A DNA stretch of 64,000 nucleotides from Epiperipatus broadwayi (Eukaryota; Onychophora; Udeonychophora; Euonychophora; Peripatidae), in assembly GCA_028023455.1 (NCBI GenBank), contig JAQFVV010000012.1, positions 3,686,023-3,750,022 of the forward strand. Reading direction: 5' to 3'. A program made the position numbers and the translations under genes. Of this stretch, positions 11,109 through 23,099 are shown piece by piece (position 1 is the stretch's first letter; every line of letters begins with the position of its first letter). The notes under the pieces are model-generated. The model saw only the letters and a program-made list of their open reading frames with translations. It was not told the DNA's origin and did not search any database.

Positions 11109-14100
11109 TATTGGATGAGTAGGCACTAGATAGGGATTTATGCACAAGCCTTCCGGCATTCATTGATTACTCTGTTTGGCACAGGGTGGCACTTCTGTAT
11201 GGGGAGTTTTGCCTTTGTTTAATAACAATAATAATTGATTATATTGCAATCTTCAGATTAATTTCAAGTTCTTCCCCCTTTCTGTTCAAATGTATATGGT
11301 ATTTAATGGGGTAACCGATTTGTTAAAATGTTCCATCAACAAGAAAACTATTTCATAAAAATAAAAATATTCACTCATTGGCACACATACTTTATAAATC
11401 TAACATGTAAGTAGAATGACAAAAATAAATGTTAGTAAAATTGGAAAGAGCAAGTTTTAGAAACAAGTTTTAAAGTATATTTCTATCCCTCTCCCTTCTA
11501 CACTCTGAAACCTATACTTTCTTAAAACAAAATAATTTAATATTTTAATACTGCTTATTCCTTCACATTCACTCGCAATTATACACAGGTAAAGTATTAT
11601 TATGTATGTGTGTGTTTTTATCCCCATAATAATAAAAATATTATTTAAAACAAAATAATAAAAAAGAAATGTGTTACATATTAATAACATTTCATAACTT
11701 TAAGTTAAAAGACAATCATAATTTTAGTACATCTAAAATCATTATTAAGAAATTCTTGGTTTCAATTGATCTTGGTTGTTTTAAAAGTTCTTTAAACAAA
11801 AATATACCACTCTGTTGATAAAATTTTACTAAGTCTCTGATATTATAAAAAAAATATATATAAAAATTTATACTACCAGTTCTTTGTAGCGACTTCCAAT
11901 GAGTCAAATTTACCTTGTTTAATGTCTATATTTTGCAGCTACCATTTCCATTTTCTTTGGAACAATCTCTTTCTTGAGGTGGATAACTATTTGATGATGA
12001 TGATTCTATTGAGGTTATTTGCTTTAGTGGACAATTTGGAAATCATTATATTAACTTTTCTTCTCTTCCTGTCAAGCATGATTCTTTTAGTGGATGAAGT
12101 ACAGCAGCTGTTTTCATGTTTATAAATTTTCTGGGGTTTAAACTCAGTTACTGGAACAATTAATTGGACTTGATGATTTACTATTTATCTGTAGATTAAT
12201 CATTTTTCTTCTGATCGCCTTCAAATGCGGGTGAATGCTTTCTTATTTCTATTTAAAAACATCTGATTTCTCTCAGTCAGTTGAAAGGTGTAGAATATTA
12301 TTTTTCAGATAAGACAACTTTTCTTTCCAATATGATGTGCTGGCTGATGATGAGTCTTGTAGACTGATGATGGAATATATATTTTTCCTAGCCTGCCATC
12401 CTTCTATTTTCAATATTCAAAGCTTGTTATTAAACAAAATGATTTTTTAAAAAAAAGGTTATCTAGCAGAATTAAAAATGTTTGTCTGCTTTAGTTTCAA
12501 TAATTTGTAAAGTCTCTATAACAATAATATAATAGCTCAACTGATTTTCCAGACTGCTTTTATATCCGATTTTTATTTCTATTTCTGACCAATTCATTTT
12601 TTTTAAGCTGGAAAGTGCAATATTTTTTAGGAACATTAAAAAAATCACACACCTGGTTTCCAGACAAACTTTTGTCTTGATGGAAAAAATAGACTTAATC
12701 CTTTTTTTACACCTATGTAACATCTCAAATTTTGAGCTTCTTTCTTTTGATCTTAAGATGAGACATTTTTAAAATTAGACTTCTCACATCGTCTGTAAGT
12801 TTTTTAACAGAAAAACAACCCTTATAATACAAAAAATTGTTGAGTAAGAAAAAAAAACAATACAACAGATTTTCCTCCCTTTCTCTCAATGTTTAATAAA
12901 TGTAGACATATTTATGTGATGTAACACACACACTCCATCATTCAAATCATGTATAAACTGACATTAAATAATCTAATTGCTAGCTTAGTAATTATAACCC
13001 TAATATTTAAAATTAAATCCTTAGCTTTTAAATCCAAATTACAATTATAGAAAAGTAAAACAGAGAAATAATAAAATATTAAAATTTAGCAGGTGTAGGT
13101 TAGTTTTAAAGAAAGTTAGAATGTTTAATATTTGAAATATAAAACAATTAAATAGCTTACACATACATTGCCTATATATGTGTAACTTTGCTTTTTAACA
13201 GAAAAATTAAATATTGAATAATTTAAATGTGTGTATTACCTTTCTATTAACACACAAACAAATAAAGAATATAATTGTTGACCCACTCTCTTTCTGTCTA
13301 AAGCTTTTAGAACTTGATCTTGTAGGGTTTAAACTTGGATGCCCTACAGCTTCCTTTTTAGATAAAAATGTGATGATGATTTTTGTTTTACATTTTCTTA
13401 CATGCACATTACTACAAATTTAGCTACTGACTAAATTGTAATGGTACAATTTATAACTGAAATAAATTAAACATATATAAGAATAAGTGCTAAAATGGCA
13501 GATAAATATTGTCTGTCTTTGGAAAAGTTTATTTAAGTATACAACGTTTTGGATGTTTCAGTTACTACTTTCTGTTCATTTCTAAATGTGATAATAGACT
13601 AATAATTAACTTAAACTTGTATTAGCATATATTATGATCCATGTAATACAATTGTAAATAGTATGTTTTTATTAAATCATTATTTACACATTAATTAAAA
13701 ATTTCAATTGGATGTCGTGATTCATGAGTCATAACTCTAAAAGATTTACAAAAAATCGAATAACAGGCCAATACAAATATTAGTACATATGTAACAACAC
13801 TTATGTTGTTATAAATTTGATCAGTAGTAAGTATCACATGACTCACTTAGCCAATAATAATGTTAAAACTCAAATTTAAATTTAATATCAAAATATACAA
13901 AACACTAATTAAATTATGGACATTTATTTTTAAAGCCATTTAAATTAAATATAGTCTAGAAGTGTATATGCATTGCCATTTGTGGTTATTATTTCATCAC
14001 TGCTTGCATATTTTTGTTTACATTGATGCTATTACTGTTCTATATTTTATTGTTATAAGTTTCTATTACATTATCAATATTTTGATTATAGTAATCAATT

Positions 14101-14550
14101 GATTTTAATAACAATTTTTCTAAAACATGTTTTAAATCTTGTTTAAATATAGCAAATGAAGATATATAAAGTGTAGAGATTTATAAATATTATTAATAAT
14201 AAATTGTCATAAACATTAAGTTTGGTAAATTTATCAGTATATATATATAATTTTAAATATGGCAAGAATAATTAAAACAAAAGTAGTCCTTGATTACATA
14301 TAGTTTATTGTAGGACAAACATCGCTGATAAGTTCTCCAAAGAAAAATATTAGGACGGTTATTATTCACTAGATTAATCAAGTATGAAGGGTTTTAATAT
14401 TTTTTTTTATATATATTTTACAAAATATCTAGATATTCATTTACTAACAATTAATTGGATATCTAAATGGAATGACTATGACCCATTTACATAACAAAAA
14501 ATAATACCAAAATTACACTTTTCTTTATTTTTGCCATAATATCCTATAAA

Positions 14551-14905
<355 letters not shown>

Positions 14906-17786
14906 TAACAAAAAATGCTTAACATGTATGTACCCTAAAACAAAATTTAAATTTTACTGCTTGATTTTAAAATTTATGTTATTAAAATAGTGGATAGATA
15001 CTGTAATTTCTCAGAAATAATGTCTTTCATAGACAGTATAAATATGAGAAAAAAGTTACTAGGTAAATGTAAATGAATTGTCTCTTTAAATATAACCTTT
15101 GTAGAAGGCAATATAAATTTAAAATAAATTTATATACTCATTATTTGTATAAAAATCAAATGTTTAAATAATAATTTTATTATTTTAACAACTGTCATTT
15201 TATAAAATATTCATTTTAGGAAATATTTATAATCACTGATATTCAGTCAAAAATAGTTGTGTTGTAAGGGTAACTTACAATCTTATAAGCTCACTTGTTT
15301 ATGTGCAATATCAAACCATAAACTTCAAAATATAGTTTTAATTAATAAACAGTAAATACATTATTCTTTTATGCTAAAATACCTATATGCACATGTATAT
15401 AACTTAAATGTTAGATTATAAAATTTAATAACAAAAGACAAGTCAAATAAATAGTTATTTTAGTGAAATCAAATATTAAAATAATTAGATTTCAATCATT
15501 CATATATATGTAGAAAATAATTATTAAGTTAACTAATATCACTAATCAAGACTCAAAACATAAAGATAATCTAAGGTCAAGTTGTATCTTAGCAACTAAA
15601 CATGAAATAAATAAATTTAAAACTCAATTACATACTTATTAATTATGATGCATTCAACAATAATCGAATACAAAATCTTGAAATGAAATAGTAATTTAAC
15701 ACATGCTAATTACTGGAAGTCAATTCCACTATAAAAGATAAATCAACTGATTTCAAAATCAATTCCATTTTTTACAAATGAATGAGTCACTAGATATATT
15801 TATTTTGTTGTGTTCGAATATCGAACACATTAGAAAGATGGATCAATAGCTTGGACGAATTTTCCTTGTTTATAAAATCTTCATTAGCAGAGAACTCTAA
15901 TATCACTCAAATAAATTGTAAATAAATTACTCTTTAATATCATCAATAATAATTTCAAAAGCAAAATTATCTTTAATATAATAATTAAAGAAAGTCTTAA
16001 CAATAACATTCTAAACATGAATTTCAAAAAAATAAATATCATCAAACACATTTATATATCTAAATAAATTTATTTTAAGAAGATCTTAAGTTATAGAAAT
16101 TGCATCATGAGTAAAGACATTTTGCCATAGGATCAAATGCTATTGTTCTAACCTAAAACAGTATAACTATTCATTTCTACTGAAATGCCTAATATATATA
16201 TATATATATAATTCAACATCCAACTTCAGTTTATAGCAAGATATACTGGTTGTTTCACTGATGATTAATGACCAGAAATAAAAGAAATTTATTCTTAATG
16301 AACATTATTACTCAAATTGTGAAAAATGAATAGGACAATATCATAAACTTTAAACACATATCATCTTTGCATATCAACATTCAAAAATATATAAGTTTAT
16401 TTTCTTTGCCTTTAAAATCTACTTACTTTGGAATAATCCATTTTGGAAAATCATTGGATGAAGAAAGTAGGAAGATCATTGGGTTAAATATTTTTTATTT
16501 AATAGAATTTAGGTCTTCCTTATCGAGTGATTTGACCAGGTTAATAATTAAACTTAATATGAAGGTAAGATTTTATTGTTCTTCATATTAAATTCATTCA
16601 CTTATGACAAGACAGAATTTTTGTTTATTATTAATTAATTAATTCAGTAATATTTGTTTGTTTATTATTCAGTATAAATGACTAATGTCCTTGGATGAAA
16701 GGTATTTTCTTTCAACAATAGGGGCTATACATAGATGGGAGGTCTTATAGAAAATGGAATTTTGTCAAAAAGATATATTACAAAGATCTTCATTTATGTT
16801 TATACTGTTTGATTTAAATTTAGTTAGCTAGTGTTATCATAATCTTTAGAATTATAAAATTTTATTTATTTTTAGAATCTTTTAAATATTGTTTTATGAT
16901 ACATATCTATTATAGATATGGGAAGGTATACTTTTAAAGTTTTTTTTACTAATATATTAGAAATGTATATAAACACTTATAATCAAAAATTTTGTAATAT
17001 AAAGATAAATTTAATTTTTTTTTCAATGAAATTTGTCTTAAATTTAAGGAGATCTCTGATTTATTTAAATTATTTATTTTATTTTCATAATAAAATAAAA
17101 TTGAATACATATACCTATATATACATATCATTCTTACTTAACACCATGATAACTTAGTTGAAAAGAATTTTGAAAATCTATTGAAGTTATATAAAAGTAT
17201 TATTACTGCTACAGGATATCATTTGACTTCTGAAAAGAGTTAAGTGTAAAATTAATCCTCAGTTCGAATACTGAGCATAATAGAATAATAAAGAAAAGTG
17301 AAGATTGGATGAACTGTTCTAAGTTGTATCTGTACTGAATGTTTAAACATTGAATTATCATACTTGAAATAGATGCAATCATTAATTATATTTTTATTGC
17401 ATCATTCATGGCATCCTACATGAAGACTCTAAGTCCGATTATAGTTAGATGTATTCACCCTCATTTCTTAAAGAAATACAGGCCATTACAGTATACTATT
17501 TATTTTAAACTATTTAATAATAAATTTATAGTGGTAAATACAACTGAATTTATATTTATATTTCTTATTTTTATTTTTATAGATAGTAATGCAAATAATA
17601 AAAACAGTCAATTGTAATATTTGATTCCATAAATATCAAATGAAGCATTTCAATTTTTATACAATATCAAATTAATATAAAGGGCCATGGATATTGATGT
17701 GTTGATTTCTATTAATGGATTACAAAAATCAATAATTCTATCAAACTTTACTGTTAATGTTAATATGAAAAATAAAATAAACTTAT
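14906..17786. other. Non-coding stretch with nothing recognised
   Basis: A+T-rich sequence with only short random open frames (for example 16367-16591 and 16918-17157) that show no recognised motif. A short (TA)n run lies at about 16193-16211, followed at 16258 by CACTGATGAT...CCAGAAAT, a possible decayed hammerhead that I do not accept as a feature. Confidence 0.5.
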
Positions 17787-18835
17787 AAGAAAGTCTTAAA
17801 AGCACTAAGCCAGCTTTCAGTAGATTACTGCCAGAATCATAGTGCTGAATAGTACTGCACTGTTAAAAATATGCATATGTAGTGGCAAAGACAAGTATAT
17901 AAATTAGGCCAAGTATGTAAATTAGATGTTCTGTATTTTTGATAATGGGATACAGAAATCTTTTCAATTGATGGAATGGGGATCCTTTGCAAAATTCCAA
18001 GCTTCTTTATATTTTTTTTTCTACCATCTCTCTCAGCACATACTATTATTACATTGTAAAGGAAAAGATGTGTCATGAAACCAGCTCATGATTCATAAAA
18101 GATTGATTTGTATCCACAATTTAATTTAGTTTATTAAATGAATATATGTTCTGGACAACTCACGGTAATCTATTAGCATGAGATTCACCACAATATACAG
18201 AGTTACAGAATGGGCAGGGTATGAAATTTCATATATGACCTGGGGAGTGTGTTCCAAAGGTATTCTGTCTTTTGTGTTGTTTAAAAGGTTGCTGAATGAG
18301 GGGAGCAATCTGAAGTTAAGTCTGAAAGTGTCTGTGCAGATCTTTTCAAGGTTCACTGCAATACAAGGGGTATAAGACAGGTTTATCTGTAGTTTAGATT
18401 GATTATTATTATCAGCAACATTGTTAATGTTATGATAAAATTTTTCAATTGTTTTTATTTTTTTGTTATATCCAATATCTGTTAATCATGTTAGCCTCAT
18501 ATTTGCATAATGTTTTGTTTCTATATAAGAAAGATTTCAAGCCTGCAAGTTTGTGTTTAAATGAATTTTAGACTTAGGATGGGTAGCCCCTCTCACTTGG
18601 ATTGGTTCTTTGGATATATAAATCTAGAAAATTTATCCTCATTGTTTCAATAGAAAAGTTTCTTGTGTCCCACTATCAAAAACATGAAACATCTAATTTA
18701 ATACTGGGCTTGATTTACACATTTTTTATGACTATATATGCATATTTTTAATGGTACATTTACATTCAGCATTATGATTCTGGCAGTAATCTGCCAAATA
18801 CTGGCTTAGTGCTTCTAAGCCTTTCTTTTTAGTAC
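17787..18835. mobile_element. Inverted-repeat element about 1.05 kb
   Basis: The left end, AAAAGCACTAAGCCAG and then GATTACTGCCAGAATCAT, recurs inverted at the right end (ATGATTCTGGCAGTAATC, then CTGGCTTAGTGCTT). Pairing extends inward about 250 bp per arm with mismatches and small indels, for example TTAAAAATATGCATAT on both sides. The unpaired centre holds a possible GIY-YIG endonuclease fragment, listed separately. Target duplications were not clear. Confidence 0.75.
18126..18356 (-). pseudogene. Possible Penelope-type GIY-YIG endonuclease fragment
   Basis: The minus-strand frame reads FSNLLNNTKDRIPLEHTPQ and then VIYEIS, the pattern that precedes and starts the GIY-YIG domain in Penelope-like retroelements (a run with KD, then a proline and glutamate, then VVYEI and a cysteine). 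The following YIG-like part (LYIVV) is degenerate, the metal-binding cysteines are missing and the frame soon ends, so it is a relic. It sits between the arms of the inverted-repeat element. The identification rests on pattern memory and is moderate at best. Confidence 0.4.
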
Positions 18836-19854
18836 ACTTTACCTTTTTATATTAATTTAAACAGTATAAGATGGGTAGAATTATGAAATTATATAAAAAG
18901 TGCATATTCTATTGAGATTTAAAAATTAATAATATAAAAAGAAACTAGATAGAAAATGTATTTTTGAAAGTAATTCAAATTGTATCAGAAAATAGGTAAA
19001 CTGGTATCTAAATAGCATCACAAATTAGGTACATTTTTACTACAGAAAACAAACTAGAAGATGTACTTAACTGTCTTTTTCTAATGTCAGAAAATAAACT
19101 AATAAAAAGAGCAGACATTTGGAATGATTAATAATGATAATTATCAGACTAATAATCATTTAAGAAAAAGATACGATCCCAATGAAAAAAAAATCTTTTT
19201 TATAATTCAAAAAATTGTTCATTGAGGATTTCTACAATTAATAGCAGTATTTAACTTTAACTGATAATAATAAACCCCAAAAAATAAATAAATTATAACG
19301 TAAAAAACAAGGTTGAAAAATGGATTGGTGCTACTAAAGCTTATGAGCTTATCAGCATATGGAGCCAGCCACCCCACATTAATGACCAAATATAAAAAAA
19401 AACATTGATGACTTTATTGTTTTGCATAAAAAAAATCAAAAATGATACCATGAAAATAATATAATATATATAGGAAACAAATGTGAATATAATATACTTA
19501 ACAATGAAACCAATGCACAATAAATATATAGCTAAATAACATTTTTGCAATAAGGCCAAATGCAAGTTCATTAAAAACGAGTTACAAAAACCAATTTTAA
19601 AACAAGTGTAAAAATAATGTATTTATAAAACAAAATGATATTCATGAACACAAGCATAATGTATTTAATCTATATGAAAATATTAGGCAACAAGAAGTGT
19701 ATTCAACACAGGCAATTTATAGGAATTGTATTAATAAAAATTAACAAGACTAAATAATGCTTAAATAATATAAACCCCCTCCCCTAAAATAAACTACAAA
19801 ATCATAACTGCAAATGAATATAAGTAACAATTTATTAATTATAACAATATAAAA
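18836..19854. other. Non-coding stretch with nothing recognised
   Basis: A+T-rich sequence without recognisable genes or elements. The minus-strand frame at 19341-19571 is hydrophobic but low in complexity and is not credible as a gene. Confidence 0.5.
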
Positions 19855-22800
19855 AAATCCATGTCATCATCATAATTTTCACCCATTATTGATCAAACTT
19901 CAGGATGAAAGTCTCTTCAAATTCAATCCATCTTCTTTGAAATCCAACCTCTCTTCTCTACATCTTAGCAGCACAGTTTCTTATTTCATCCATCTATCTC
20001 ACATGTGGTCTTATTCTAGGTTATTTACAATCTTTTGGAATTCAGTTTAAGATTTTAACTGGTCATCTATTATCATCTCTTCTAGAAATATGTGCAGCCC
20101 AACTACATTTCAGTCACTTAATTCTTTCACTGATATCAACAACACCTGTTTGATCTCTCAATCATGTATTTTATTTTTAATCTCTTCTTGTTACTTCTAA
20201 AATATATCTCTCCATCGTTCATTAAGTAGAATGAGGTCTCTGTATGGCCAGTGTTCAAGCCTCAGTTTCATAAATAAAAACAGATAACACATATATTAAA
20301 AACTTTTTTTTAAACACATAAGCATAATTCCTTTTAATCTTAACTTATTTCTGCCAAAATCATTCCAACCAAGTTTAATTTTATCATTAATTGCATCTAT
20401 TATTTTTCCATAAGTGGTAATAATCTGACAAATATATTTGTAGTTGATAATTTCTTCTAACTCATCATTATCAATCTTTATTTTATTTGTTTTGAGAAAA
20501 TTCATTGAATTATTTTAGTCTTTTCAATATTTACATTTAATCCTACTATTTTATTCTCAACTGATAACTCTTACAACATTTCCTTTAGGAATATTTTCAA
20601 AAACAATACATCATCTACAAAATCTAGATGATATATATAATCTCCATTTACTTTTATCTCCTAGCTTTCAATTTTAATCCACAAACAATTTCTTGCAAAA
20701 CTGCTGTAAAAAGATTTGGAGATATGGAATCACTTTATTGTACACCCTTTTTCAATGTTAATCTTTGTAGTATCATTATATAATCTAATTGTTGCTGGTG
20801 CATTTTTATAAACATTCTTCAGAATGTGACAGTATCCTGAGTCTAGACCTTTACAATCCAATGCTTTAATTACTGAAGAAATTCTTATAGCATCAAATGC
20901 CTTTTTATAGTCTTTATATCCAAAGTATAATGACAGTTCATATTCATTGTTTTTTTCTATAACTTATCTCAATATTTGAATCTCATTCATTGTACTAAAA
21001 CCACTTTTAAATCCAACTTGTTATATGACAAAATTAGAACATTCATTACTCACAACTGCCACATTTCCCTGAACAAAATATTAAATATCAAGAGCTGCTA
21101 CCTGTCCAGGGATTATGTCACCTCAAGACTCTCGACCTTTATCACTTATGCCACCTGGATGGCCAGATGTTGCAACAAGTTTACCATTCCTCATCCCAAG
21201 CCTGAAGACACATCCATTTCCAAGCTGAAGGAATTCTGCCATAAAGACTGAATCATCTCATCCAGATTTTTATTTGACAATACATGGAGCCTGATTAAGG
21301 TGGATTAAACAACACCAGTGACCACATCAGACAATCTGGCTATTTGATCAACATGGATAACCATTATATTTTTGATTTACAATTGTATCATTTTTACATA
21401 TGCTTTTTCAATAAAGTTATTTATAAAATCCAGCTTGTTCTTTTGTTTACTTAAAATCCAAAGATCTCTGTATATGACTCGTAATTATTTTGGTAAACAT
21501 TTTATATAAAACTGATAAAAGATTGATAGATCTGTAATTTTTGAGGTCTTCTTCATCATCTTTTTTAAATGTTAATAATAATACCACATTCTTCCAATCA
21601 TCTGGTATACATTTATCATTTAGACATTTGATATATTACATTGCCAAATAATTTTCTCTTTGTTCACTTGCTTCTTTTAAGATATCAATTATAATTCCAT
21701 CATTACCTGGAACCTTTTTTTATAAATTTAAGTGCACAACTCACTTTTTCATTTAAAATCCTAAGCTATTTAAAAGATATAGTAGTTATAGGAGATTTCT
21801 TTATTTGTTTTTGCTATATAATTCTTGATGGAACTCTTTTATACATTTCATGTTGTTATCTCTCTTGTTAGTAGTAGTTCCATCTTTTTTTATTGCAGAG
21901 TTAAGTTTTCTATCAATACCAAATTGTTGCCTTACACTCTTGAGTTTTTTATTCTCTTCTATAACTTTCCTTACTATTTTGCAATAATATTTTCTTATAA
22001 TATTATCAACTCTTTTTAGCACCATTTTACAAAATTTGAGATATTCAGTCTTTCTTAATGCAACTTTTTTATAGTCCCATAATGGTTAACTGCAGCATTT
22101 TTGCATCAGCTATCATTGTTGCAGTTTTGATCAGTTATCTTCCCATTAATTTTTTTCAAATCTGAATCAAGTTCAAAATCTGTTAATTTTTGAAAACAAT
22201 TTGCATGTTATAATTTAAATTCATTGGAATGTTTCTGAAGATTAAGAATGGTAACTGTGAATATTATTTTATTTTAACAATTTTTGTCTTTCTAGTTTTG
22301 CATTAACATACATCTTAATCTCTTTAATCAATGATCACTTCCTGTGTTAAATTTATTAATAGCATTGTAATGTTGAAATATATATTTTTTGTTAGTCAAA
22401 ATGCAATCCAATTCTCCTGCACCTTCAATTGAATGCTTCCATTCCCATTTTAAAAAAAAGATTCACAATATAAAGTTTTTGTTTTTCTGCAAACTCCACA
22501 AGTCTATGTCTGTTCTCATTTCTATCACTATAACCAAATTTACCTACAGCTTTTTTAGCTTTTAATTGTTTCTCAATTTTAGTATTAAAGTCTCTCAAGA
22601 CAATTTTAAAATGTTTTATCTGATCAAAAGTCTTTTGTACATCCATATAAAAATCATCTACTTCTTCATCATTATATGCATTCGATATCTGTTATTAAGT
22701 TGAATAACTAATTTTGCCACTCTTTCAGACACACCATCATTCTCTACCATGTTGTTTTTCCATTTGTAATTTTTAATGAATCTTACTCCGGTTGTACTTA

Positions 22801-23099
22801 CAATTTTTGTCTCTTTGTAGTATAGTACATGTCCAGTTTTTAAATCAATTATTTTTTCACCTTTTCTTCTAACCTGACTAAGTCCAATAATGTTCCATTT
22901 AATATTATATAGGTCTTCTTCCAATTCTTGTAATTTTCTTTCACTTGACAGTAATATGCAGTTGTAATTACCTAAACAAAATGTTCATATCAAATGACAG
23001 TCTGACTTTACAATCAGGAGATTCTTAGCACCATCTGCCTTTGACTGTCAACTGCTTCCTTGCTGGTGACTTTACAACCTTCTGCTTATAAGGGCCATG
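19855..23099 (-). pseudogene. Decayed near full-length RTE-type LINE retrotransposon
   Basis: A minus-strand copy of the same family as 51822-54765. In order: a 5' untranslated part near 23099-22960 (GTTGTAAAGTCACC and GATGGTGCTAAGAATC); an apurinic-type endonuclease from about 22924 (DLYNIKWNIIGLSQVRRKG, NNMVENDGVSERVAKLVIQL, FKIVLRDFNTKI); a linker at about 22025-21801; reverse transcriptase through about 20290 (late segment DELEEIINYKYICQIITTYG); and a C-terminal zone to about 19860. The 3' end is a GATGATGACA stretch, typical of RTE tails. Many stops and frameshifts are present, and the endonuclease GDFN motif reads RDFN. The copy is dead. An unrelated 403-bp insertion splits its RT region. 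Confidence 0.88.
21023..21425 (+). mobile_element. 403-bp insertion inside the RTE relic, resembling a retrocopied transcript
   Basis: The RTE sequence breaks at AAATCCAACTTGTT (21009-21022) and resumes at AAATCCAGCTTGTT (21426-21439): a 14-bp target duplication with one mismatch. The insert is higher in G+C than its surroundings. On the plus strand it carries an open tail (CCNKFTIPHPKPEDTSISKL and on to FCHKD, stop near 21251) and an AATAAA signal at 21410-21415, about ten bases before its end. That suits LINE-mobilised copying of a polyadenylated transcript, although no poly(A) tail remains. The source transcript is unknown. Confidence 0.7.

Larger units (their letters stand above)
10151..11220. 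mobile_element. Tandem-inverted repeat element carrying hammerhead ribozymes, inserted in the right arm
   Basis: This 1.07-kb block is absent from the left arm of the giant palindrome and is flanked by AATAACAATAA at 10140-10150 and 11221-11231. That is an 11-bp candidate target duplication, although the site is low in complexity. Inside, the phrase GCAAAACTCCCCATACAG starts at 10199 and again at 10655, giving a monomer of 456 bp. The second half (about 10690-11220) is the inverse of the first. The element is thus about 1.1 monomers, then the same inverted. Each half contains one hammerhead motif. No protein is encoded. The layout resembles Penelope-type terminal repeats or retrozymes; this assignment is inference. 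Confidence 0.8.
5616..13450. repeat. Giant 7.8-kb inverted repeat (arms about 3.4 kb)
   Basis: The left arm, about 5616-9037, is the inverse of the right arm, about 9068-13450, around a 30-bp centre (9038-9067). Paired landmarks include ATTACAATTTAGTCAG at 5624 against its inverse near 13440, and TAATTAAGTTACAATG against its inverse around the centre. Short open frames occur as mirror pairs (5658-5858 plus with 13207-13407 minus; 7375-7611 plus with 11457-11690 minus) that differ at only a few residues. None matches a protein I recognise, so they are probably incidental. The arms differ by independent events: two local tandem duplications in the left arm (8122-8338 and 8803-8894) and a 1.07-kb insertion in the right arm. 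It could be a fold-back transposon or a segmental inverted duplication. Confidence 0.9.

Noticed and set aside
5658-13407. Mirror-image open frames in the palindrome arms as genes
   Set aside because: They match each other only because the arms are inverted copies; they have no recognisable domain and are low in complexity.
16256-16290. CACTGATGATTAATGACCAGAAAT, resembling the hammerhead core
   Set aside because: Helix II cannot form in TTAATGACCA and no helix I partner follows; at best a decayed relic, more likely chance.
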